Source: Candidatus Peregrinibacteria bacterium GW2011_GWF2_43_17
GTDB taxonomy: Bacteria; Patescibacteriota; Gracilibacteria; UBA1369; UBA12470
DNA length: 64,000 nucleotides
Direction: 5' to 3'
NCBI GenBank assembly: GCA_000999315.1
Contig: LCFW01000002.1
Location: forward strand, 186,001 to 250,000
This document shows, piece by piece, positions 1 to 8,600 of the stretch (its first letter is position 1; each line of letters opens with the position of its first letter). Below the pieces are notes generated by a model that was not told the DNA's origin, made no database searches, and saw nothing but the letters and a program-made list of their open reading frames with translations. The position numbers and the translations under genes were made by a program.

Positions 1-250
1 TATCTTCACCGACGAATGCGATTACTCTTACTTCTTTACCGATACCATTTGGTAAAGCCACAGTATTTCTTATAAGTTCCTCGGCTTTTGCCGGATCTAT
101 GCCCAGGTGCATATGTATTTCGGTTGACGCATCGAATTTCGTTACCGACGTTTCCTTCAAAAGAGCGCAAGCTTCTTCAATTGTATAAAGCTTGTTTATA
201 TCGACCTTGCTTAATGCGGTTCGATACTTTTTTCCGTGTTTTTTTTCCAT
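1..250 (-). CDS. rplA: 50S ribosomal protein L1, N-terminal part (runs off window start)
   Basis: Minus-strand translation from ATG at 250: MEKKHGKKYRTALSKVDINKLYTIEEACALLKETSVTKFDASTEIHMHLGIDPAKAEELIRNTVALPNGIGKEVRVIAFVGED, typical L1 N-terminus; next to rplK. Confidence 0.93.
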   Translation of the reverse strand, partial: MEKKHGKKYRTALSKVDINKLYTIEEACALLKETSVTKFDASTEIHMHLGIDPAKAEELIRNTVALPNGIGKEVRVIAFVGED

Positions 251-312
251 GGTGTGTTTGGGTTAAGTGGTAAATAGCCCCCGTTTCAGCGGGGTCCCAC
301 TAAAATATAAAA

Positions 313-771
313 TTATTCTTCAATATTTTTACTTTTTTGGATAACTTTCCAGTGATAAAGCCATATCGGAGTACCACATATGATTGCCGCCAATCCTTCC
401 GCCAAATCTCTTTTCCTGGCATCCGAATCTTGAGTAGCCCTTTCTTCTTCTTGGCTGGTTTCACAAGCTTCTACGTCAAACTCGGGAGTCTCTTTTAATA
501 TATAAGGATCACTGCAAGAACTGTAATAATACTCGCTATAATGCTCTAACGGGAAAACGTAAGTTTTCAGAAATACATTGATCAGGCTGATGCCTCCGAT
601 TAAGAAGATAATCATGCCGACTGCGGAAAACGTATAAAGATATACGTTTCTGATGATTTTTTTGAAGTTTGTTTGCATTTTTATTCCTATTATTATTAAA
701 GCTATAACTACTATTATACCTATTAACATCATTGGCCCACTCAAAAACATCGCGGATGGAGTTGATAACAT
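313..771 (-). CDS. Hypothetical membrane protein between rplK and rplA
   Basis: 152-aa ORF with two hydrophobic segments, compactly placed between rplK and rplA. Confidence 0.6.
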   Translation of the reverse strand: MLSTPSAMFLSGPMMLIGIIVVIALIIIGIKMQTNFKKIIRNVYLYTFSAVGMIIFLIGGISLINVFLKTYVFPLEHYSEYYYSSCSDPYILKETPEFDVEACETSQEEERATQDSDARKRDLAEGLAAIICGTPIWLYHWKVIQKSKNIEE

Positions 772-776
772 TGATT

Positions 777-1205
777 TTAATCTTTAACTTCTACGCCCAT
801 GCTGTGAGCAGTACCGCCGATAATCTTAATTGCGGCATCAATGTCGTTGGCATTCAAATCCGGCATTTTTACTTTCGCTATCTCTTCAAGTTGAGCTCTT
901 GTTATTGTTCCAACCTTCTCCTTATTCGGTTGCCCCGAACCTTTTTGCAAAGATATGGCTTTCTTTATAAGAACTGCGGCTGGAGGAGTCTTTTTAATAA
1001 AAGTAAAACTTCTGTCCTCATAGATAGTAATTTCAACAGGGACGATAGTATCTCCCATTTCCTTTGTTTCCGCATTGAATTTACTGCAAAAATCTTGAAT
1101 CTGAACGCCGTGTTGACCTAAAGCGGGACCGATTGGAGGTGCCGGATTGGCTTTACCGGCCGGAATCTGTAGCTTCACCATGGTCAAAATCTTCTTCGGA
1201 GGCAT
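777..1205 (-). CDS. rplK: 50S ribosomal protein L11
   Basis: [37 protein letters not shown] is a canonical L11 motif. Confidence 0.98.
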   Translation of the reverse strand: MPPKKILTMVKLQIPAGKANPAPPIGPALGQHGVQIQDFCSKFNAETKEMGDTIVPVEITIYEDRSFTFIKKTPPAAVLIKKAISLQKGSGQPNKEKVGTITRAQLEEIAKVKMPDLNANDIDAAIKIIGGTAHSMGVEVKD

Positions 1206-1266
1206 AAAAATGAAAAATTATAAAATATGCGCATGGATTTTAAGTGTTTCATCAGGGTAAGTCAAG

Positions 1267-1875
1267 CTATTTCAAAGATGAAAACAATTCCTTGAAATTA
1301 TTATGATAAGCGCTTGCGTAATTGAATGCGAAAACCCTGTTTTCTCCCAATACGATTATGAAAATATCGGTTGTCTTTACCGTATCGTTAAAATAAAAAG
1401 AGGCTTCTCCATAATTATTTACTTCGTTTATGGTACCGGCGGACGGCTGATCCATCCCGCTTTGTTTTAAATCGGTATAAACGGTAAACGCTTCAGTTGG
1501 ATCGGCACATACGATTTCATATAAACTACCCAAGTACTCTTCTCCCGAAAACAACTCCCAATAATAACTTTCGGCGGACTCATCGTTATATCCCAAAAAC
1601 TGAAACACCTTATCCGGGAAATTCTTGGATTTCAACTCTGATCCTTCCGGGAAACCAAACGACATATAATCATAAGAATCCAAAGTCGAAAAATACTCGA
1701 CATCTTCTACCTGTTCCGGATCCTCCTCGACGAAGACCCCTTCTTCATTTTCTTGTCCACCTGCTTTCCTGTCCAGATAATCGCTAACCACAAGCTCACT
1801 TACCGTAATTATTACTACGGCCGAGAAGATGATGGTGAATATTGTGAACTTATGCATTTTTGTTTTAAAACTCAA
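1267..1875 (-). CDS. Hypothetical membrane-anchored/secreted protein
   Basis: 202-aa ORF with N-terminal TM/signal segment, between nusG and rplK. Confidence 0.65.
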   Translation of the reverse strand: MSFKTKMHKFTIFTIIFSAVVIITVSELVVSDYLDRKAGGQENEEGVFVEEDPEQVEDVEYFSTLDSYDYMSFGFPEGSELKSKNFPDKVFQFLGYNDESAESYYWELFSGEEYLGSLYEIVCADPTEAFTVYTDLKQSGMDQPSAGTINEVNNYGEASFYFNDTVKTTDIFIIVLGENRVFAFNYASAYHNNFKELFSSLK

Positions 1876-1904
1876 ATCTCAGAGTTCAAAACTCTAAACC
1901 GACC

Positions 1905-2450
1905 TTACTTCTTTTTGACCTGCGTGAAATCCAACTCCACCGGCGTCTCTCGTCCGAATATGGTAATCATAACCTTGATTTTGCCCTTGGCCTCATCGAC
2001 ATTGTTGATAATTCCTTCATAACCGGCGAAAGGACCATCCAAAACAACGACGTGATCGCCGTTTGCGAAATCGATTTTGAATTTCGGCTCTGCTTGACCC
2101 ATATGTCTCTTAATGACCTTAAACTCTTCCTCGGAAACAGGTACGGGAATTGTTCCCGAACCTACGAAACCCGTAACGTTTGGAGTATTTCGAACAACAT
2201 ACCAAGATTCGTCATCAACCATCATGTCTACCAAAACATAACCCGGAAAAAGTCTTTTTTTCTCGGTCTTGGGCTCACCCTTTTTCATAACGATTTGCGT
2301 CTCTTTCGGCACAACGACATCGAAAATTTTATCCTGCATATTCATGGATTCGATTCTCTGAATCAAAGCTTCCCTGACAGCATCTTCATATCCTGAATAA
2401 GTGTGTATCACATACCAGTGACGACCGGTATTTTTAGCCTGTTTTGCCAT
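1905..2450 (-). CDS. nusG: Transcription termination/antitermination protein NusG
   Basis: RHWYVIHTYSGYEDAVREAL...LFPGYVLVDMMVDDESWYVVRNTPNVTGFVG...GDHVVVLDGPFAGYEG (KOW). Confidence 0.98.
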   Translation of the reverse strand: MAKQAKNTGRHWYVIHTYSGYEDAVREALIQRIESMNMQDKIFDVVVPKETQIVMKKGEPKTEKKRLFPGYVLVDMMVDDESWYVVRNTPNVTGFVGSGTIPVPVSEEEFKVIKRHMGQAEPKFKIDFANGDHVVVLDGPFAGYEGIINNVDEAKGKIKVMITIFGRETPVELDFTQVKKK

Positions 2451-2464
2451 GTCTTAAATATGGG

Positions 2465-2659
2465 TTATAAAGCGAGATTTAACAACTGTTGCATTCCGTA
2501 GGACAATCCGTAATCGGTGGCACCCAAAAATACAGCGACGGCAAAACAAACCCCAACAACCACAACCGTTAAAAGAACGGCTTGATTTTTCGTCGGGAAA
2601 GTCACTTTCGTAAGCTCGACGAAACTGTCCTTGAAGTATTGAATGAGTTTATTGAACAT
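2465..2659 (-). CDS. secE: Preprotein translocase subunit SecE
   Basis: 64 aa, single TM, FVELTKVTFPTKNQAVLLTVVVV motif, upstream of nusG. Confidence 0.93.
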   Translation of the reverse strand: MFNKLIQYFKDSFVELTKVTFPTKNQAVLLTVVVVGVCFAVAVFLGATDYGLSYGMQQLLNLAL

Positions 2660-2771
2660 ATATTTTAGCTTTTAAAAATTATCCTTAAAAAACCCGCATT
2701 GCAAGATGTGGCAGAATTCTATTACGTAAATTGTCCAAATGCAATAAAATATTTGCTTGGGAAGCGAAAAA

Positions 2772-3734
2772 ATGGTAAAATTAATAGATAAAAACAAAAA
2801 CCAAATGCGAAAACAAAAGAATCTGACATATTTAAAAGCTTTTATCGTTGCGGTTATTCTTATCGGAATAATCATATATTTTATTGCAACTTCGCCTCTT
2901 TCGGCGGATGCGGCATACTTTGATCTACCCGATGCGGAGAATTTCGGCGACGTCCCTGCTCCGGAAGGCGATGACGCAGTTGCGATGGCCCAAAACCTGA
3001 TAGCGAGGATAATGGCTCCGTTGAGGGTTATATTGGCGGCGGTTGGGGTCGCGTTGATAGTTCTTTATGGATTCACGCTTGTGGTGTCGGCCAGGAATGA
3101 AGAAGCGATAAATACGCAAAAAAAAGCTCTGATATACGGGTTTATAGGATTGGCCCTTGTAAGTATTGCCGGTTCGCTGTCGGAGATTTTCAATTTTCAA
3201 GAAGGAAGTTTCTTGGGGAGCGAAGCGGACATAGTTGAAAGGGCGGGACTTTTTGACAGTAAGGCTACGGTTGTAATCACTTTTTTGAAATATATAATCG
3301 GAAGTATAGCTGTATTTGCAATCGTCAGATCGGGTTTCGTAATGTTGCTTTCGGGAAGCAGTGAAGAAGCGGTAGGCAAAGAAAGGAAAAATTTGGTTGC
3401 GGGATTTACCGCATTGGCATTCGTGATAATAGGCGATTTCTTTGTGAGAAAAGTTATGTTTAACGTAGTGCAAGGAGACAACGAAGCGGTTGTTTCGATC
3501 AATGCCACGGCGGGAATTTCGGAAATTATAGCAATAACAAACTTTATGGTGTGGTTCGTGGGACCCATTATGATGCTTGGGATAGTGGCGGGAGGGCTTA
3601 TGTATGCGATGGCCGGAGGTGACGAGGAGAAGTCCGGCAAGGCGAAAAAGATACTTGTAAACTCGATTATAGGTGCGATAATTATTTACGGCGCTTTTGC
3701 ATTGGTTTCAACCATTATCAGCGGAGTATTTTAA
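2772..3734 (+). CDS. Multi-TM protein with three tandem T4SS-pilin (TrbC/VirB2)-like modules
   Basis: Three internal repeats of [TM - glycine-rich turn - (S/G)xxEE...K+K - TM]; ATG at 2772 (a TTG start at 2757 is an alternative). Confidence 0.8.
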   Translation: MVKLIDKNKNQMRKQKNLTYLKAFIVAVILIGIIIYFIATSPLSADAAYFDLPDAENFGDVPAPEGDDAVAMAQNLIARIMAPLRVILAAVGVALIVLYGFTLVVSARNEEAINTQKKALIYGFIGLALVSIAGSLSEIFNFQEGSFLGSEADIVERAGLFDSKATVVITFLKYIIGSIAVFAIVRSGFVMLLSGSSEEAVGKERKNLVAGFTALAFVIIGDFFVRKVMFNVVQGDNEAVVSINATAGISEIIAITNFMVWFVGPIMMLGIVAGGLMYAMAGGDEEKSGKAKKILVNSIIGAIIIYGAFALVSTIISGVF

Positions 3735-3736
3735 AA

Positions 3737-4684
3737 ATGAAAAAAACGATAAAACAATTTGCAATATTTCTAACGAGTCTTGTCGTCGGACTTACGTTTA
3801 TAAATCAAGTGCAAGCGGTTGATTACAACGAATTCCTGGAGGAGTTGGGAGATTCGGAAGGGGAACAAGTGGATTTGCCTAATTACGGTGATAGCGGTGA
3901 TGCTCACGGGCAAGCTTTTCAGGAAGAGGGGCTTACGGAAATTACCAGCGCGATTTATTACGCTCTGGATTTTGCAAAATATATCCTTGGCGGGATAGCG
4001 ATTTTATTCATGGTGATCTCGGCATATCAATTGCTTATGGCCGGTAAAGGATCAGACGAAGAGATTTCAAAACAAAAAAATTATTTCGTATGGGCGATTA
4101 TAGGATTGGTTTTCGTTTTTGCGGCGGATACTCTGGTTAAAGATATGTTTTTCGGCGAACAAGGCGAAATCTTCTTGGAGGATGAGGCGACCACATACAG
4201 TTTTGCCGAGAAGGCGAATAAAGGGATAAAAGGCATGTATACGCTGCTGGAGGTGTTTATCGGTGTAGTTGCGGTGCTTGCGATAGCTTATGATGGTATG
4301 AGGATGATTATTTCCTCACACGACGAAGAAGAAGTAAGAGGTGCGAAAAACCACATTTTCTGGTCTTTGATAGGGCTTGTGATGATAGGTCTTTCGGAAT
4401 TGATAGTGAAAGATATTATTTTTCCTTTCACGCCGGAAGAAGGGGTTCAACTCGGAGTTACGGAAGGAAAAATGTTATTTGCCAATATTACGAATTTCAT
4501 AGCCGGCATAATAGGATTTATATCCGTAAGTATGATCATTTACGCCGGATATTTGTATGTCACCGCAGGTGTCAACGAACAGAATACGGAAAACGCCAAG
4601 AAAATCATATTCGGTGCGGTTATAGGCATAATTTTAACGGGTGCCGCATTTGCGGTTACTTCGACGATTCTTTCGATAGAATAG
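3737..4684 (+). CDS. Multi-TM protein with three tandem T4SS-pilin-like modules; paralogue of the upstream gene
   Basis: Signal-like N-terminus then three modules with the same pattern, e.g. SMIIYAGYLYVTAGVNEQNTENAKKIIFGAVIGI. Confidence 0.8.
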   Translation: MKKTIKQFAIFLTSLVVGLTFINQVQAVDYNEFLEELGDSEGEQVDLPNYGDSGDAHGQAFQEEGLTEITSAIYYALDFAKYILGGIAILFMVISAYQLLMAGKGSDEEISKQKNYFVWAIIGLVFVFAADTLVKDMFFGEQGEIFLEDEATTYSFAEKANKGIKGMYTLLEVFIGVVAVLAIAYDGMRMIISSHDEEEVRGAKNHIFWSLIGLVMIGLSELIVKDIIFPFTPEEGVQLGVTEGKMLFANITNFIAGIIGFISVSMIIYAGYLYVTAGVNEQNTENAKKIIFGAVIGIILTGAAFAVTSTILSIE

Positions 4685-4819
4685 CGCAAGGAACCCCGCT
4701 TAGCGGGGGCTCCATGCGCAATACATTCAAAGTCGATTGTGCCTGCCTGTCGCCTGCCTGCCGGCAAAGGCAGGGTAGACAGGAACACAATCTCGCTATT
4801 GAAAGTGATGAGTTTTGTA

Positions 4820-5503
4820 TTACGAAGGCAAACGGTTTTTTCTACACCAGTAAACAGTATTTTTATTTAAAGAAGGCAAAGTTACATATTTGCCATTACT
4901 GTCGACTTCGTCAAACACTTCAAATCCATTCCGATTTAAAATATCCCTCGCCATTGCACGAGTTAAAAAATTATAACTGCATGACATATCCTCCGGTCCA
5001 TGATTTATACCAAATTCGACCATTGTTAAAAGTAATTTTTCCAGTTTTCTTCTGAAACGATTTGGAGACAAGCAATGTTCATGAATTAAAAGTATGCCGT
5101 CTTCATTTAATGCACCATGTACATCACTCAAAAGTTTATCTTCATCCTCCGGTTCAACATGATGCATTACTCCTGACAGTAAAACAAAGTCGGCAGAGTT
5201 AGCGACCGTTGCGGCAAGAGTGAAAGGATCAATTATTCCAAACTGCAGATTAGACAAATCGGAAAGAGGTATGCCGGAATGATGATCTTTAACATCATAA
5301 CCAAAAACTTGAGCCTCGGGAAAATTATGAGCCAAGCGTCTTGTTATCGTGATTGATCCGCATCCCCAATCGACTACAACACGTGGAGCAATTCCCAACT
5401 GGCCAAGTTTTAACTTTATGTCATCAGCCAATCTATGCTTTCCGCCATCACGTTCTTGAGCCATACGTTTTAAATCCGGGAAAGATCTTGGTAAATTCAT
5501 CAT
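4820..5503 (-). CDS. Class I SAM-dependent methyltransferase
   Basis: VVVDWGCGSITITRRLAHNFPEAQVFGYDVKD (motif I), LLSGVMHHVEPEDEDKLLSDVHGALNEDGILLIHEH. Confidence 0.8.
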   Translation of the reverse strand: MMNLPRSFPDLKRMAQERDGGKHRLADDIKLKLGQLGIAPRVVVDWGCGSITITRRLAHNFPEAQVFGYDVKDHHSGIPLSDLSNLQFGIIDPFTLAATVANSADFVLLSGVMHHVEPEDEDKLLSDVHGALNEDGILLIHEHCLSPNRFRRKLEKLLLTMVEFGINHGPEDMSCSYNFLTRAMARDILNRNGFEVFDEVDSNGKYVTLPSLNKNTVYWCRKNRLPS

Positions 5504-5607
5504 TTGGTGAAATCGTAATTACGAGGTAATATTGGCTCGTGCAAGCCGGGAAGTCAACTTCTTCTTTGCTTGTGTTGCATAAGGATTTGAGCCCAGGGTC
5601 TTCGACC

Positions 5608-5636
5608 TTGAATTCACGGCTCTTTTCTGCTATAAT
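5608..5636 (+). promoter_or_regulatory. Sigma70-type promoter upstream of the PKD giant
   Basis: TTGAAT - 17 bp - TATAAT, about 30 bp upstream of the ATG at 5666. Confidence 0.6.
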
Positions 5637-5665
5637 AAACAGATAAAAAACTATCAAAAACCAAC

Positions 5666-8600
5666 ATGCGCATACAAAAACACATCATTTCCTTGCTGCT
5701 TTCGCTGTCGGCGGTATTGCAAATTTTGGCATTTCAGACGGCATACGCTGGAAGTCTGGACGACATTTCTCTGGATCTCATACCGGAAGAAGCGGAAGAT
5801 GCTTTGTGCGAAGGGATGGATGAAACAACGGGAGGGGTTTTGAGTTGCGAAGATTATGGAGAGATCACGAGTTTTACGGAATATGAAGGATCTTTCGAAG
5901 CCCCGGACGCGGAAGGATATGACAGCGGTTTAACCAAGGCGACAACGGCGAGAGAGTTCATTTTGAATGTGACAAATTTCGCGCTTTCATTCTTGGGGTT
6001 GGTTGCGGTGGTTGTGATAATCTACGGAGGATTTTTGTATATTACGGCGGGAGGTGAAGAAGATAGAAGCGGTAAAGGTAAAAAATCAATCATGTATGCC
6101 ATAATCGGCATATTGGTCGTATTGTCATCCTACGCCATAGTGAATACTCTCATTGGCGAAGCCCCCGGCGGAGGGGAAGACAGAGGCGGAGGAATATACT
6201 CGTCCGGCGATTCGGTTACAGGAGACGAGGCGGACATTTATAACATCAATTACATAGCGCAATCCATAGAAGATATGACGGCGGAATATGTCGATGTATT
6301 CACGGTATATTCGAATGTTTATACTTACGTTGACTATATTGAAAGCTACGACGCTCCCGAAGCGCAAGAGGTAACGAACTTGTTGGAGTGGATGGATGGT
6401 AACGACTCTGCGGAAATAGATTACGACAGCTTGGCTTTGATAAATGAATATGCCGACATAGTGGGGCAAGTTGCGGTTAAAATAATGGATTCGGTGGATA
6501 GATATAGCGACACATACACGGCGGCACAAAATCTGCAAGAATACGCGGACATTTTGACTTATAACACCGAACCGGCGAAATATTCGTACAACGAAGAAAA
6601 TTATATGGCGAGCTTGTTTAATGTGAATAACGCACAAGCCAGTAGCGAATTCGATATGGAGAATTACGGAAACAATGTTTACGCACTCGTGATAGACGTA
6701 AAAACCGCGGCAAGAACCGATTTTAATGAAAAAATACAAGAATATTACGATACGCTTACAACTTATAGAGATTTGTTCGATACGAGCGAGTATGGGATTT
6801 CCGGTGGTTCCAGCTTAAGTGAAATAGTGGAGCAATTTACGGTTGCAAGAGAATATTTTGCCGAAGGAGGCGACAGTCGCCAAACCCAAGAAGAGATGTC
6901 GATAGAAATTCCGACCATGGGAGAAATCGTAGTTGAAACGGAAGGACCGTTTATAACCAATTCGGTTTTGAGACAAGTGGTCGGCGATCTTGGCACATTG
7001 TATTCGATGGTGGTAAATCTTGAATTCGTAACCGCGGTGATAGAAGCCAGCGTTGACGAAGGAAATCAACCGTTGGTAGTGAGTTTCAACGGTTTGACAT
7101 CATACGATCCGAGCGATCTTACGATAGAAGATGACCAATACAGTTGGGATTTGAATGGAGATGGTGAATATGAAGAGTCGGATGAACCGAGCCGAGCCAC
7201 GGTAAGTTACACTTATACCGAAACCGGCACATACAGAGTCGGATTACGCATCACAAGCCAAGACTCGAATATAGCTCCCGGCCAAAGTTATATCAGCATA
7301 ACTGTAAATCCGCCAAAATCGAATATAGTCGTAACCGCGACCACAAGCAGTGGAGATTTTACACTTGCGAATTACGAGGAGGGAACGAGTGAAAACGAAG
7401 TGAAATTCACGGAAGCCGAAGGTGCTACCGGGATTACAATATCGCTCGAAGGCACAAAAGATGGTAACGGTGACGATACGGTTTACCACAAGTTGGATTG
7501 CGGAAATGGAACGGAAACATACGAAAGCGAAAATATCATTACGGAAATATGTACTTATCCGGAAGAGGGCAGTTATGAACTTTCGGTTGAAGTTACGGAT
7601 GTGATAGGCAACATAGACAGATACATAGGGGACGTTGTTATTGCATCTCCGGCCGCTAGAATACAGCCGTTGATCTATTTGGGAACAATCGCTACGGAAT
7701 TCACTTTTGACGGTTCGGCTTCAAATACCGATAAGGGTACGATTGCAAATTACGACTGGATGATTTTGGGTCCGGATGGGACGGAAACGGTATTGGGTAA
7801 CGAAGAAATGGCTACATATAAACCGGAAACCCCGGGCAGATATACGGTTTCATTGGAAGTTACAGACAGTTCCGATAATTCCGATACGGATACGACAATA
7901 ATTACAGTTGAATCTCAAGCTCCGGTACCGAGGTTTTCTTATGAAATAAAAGATCCCGCTCAACCCGGCACGGTATATTTCGATGCGGGAGACAGCTACG
8001 ATCCGGATCCGGACGATATAATATCTTATTTGTGGACTTTTGAAGGGACGGAAGGCGCGGAGTATACTTTTGTTGAAGGAGATGCGACATCGGAAAAACC
8101 GGCGGTTAAATTTAAAGAAGCCGGGAAGCAAAATATTTCACTCGAAGTCAGCGACCAATACGAAGATGAAGATATTAGAAAAACATCCACCCTCGATGAC
8201 AAGATAGAAATAGAATCCGTACTCGATGTTCTTCTGGAGATGCCGGACGGTATAGCCTATACGATGGACAGCGAAACGGGTGAGGTTGAAGTCGATTTTA
8301 ATGCGGTGAGCGAAAACGCAGTTGCTTTTGAAATGGATTACGGCGATTCGGAAACGGAAATGACGGAAAGTATCGCAAGCGGTACTGCAACTTTTACTCA
8401 CACATACAAAGAATCAGGAACATACGATTTGACATTAACTGCTTACGACGAAGACGATAACGAAAACACATATACAAAAAAACTATACATAGGCGATAGC
8501 AACTCGACGATTGCGGTTATAGGTCTTCAGAAAGACGACATAGCGGTAAGCATGTCCGACATACAAGGCAGTATTAAGACGGTATTTACTTTTGATGCAT

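Noticed and set aside
4540-4788. 82-aa minus-strand ORF over the nested palindrome
   Set aside because: Overlaps the end of a supported gene and is built from the palindromic sequence
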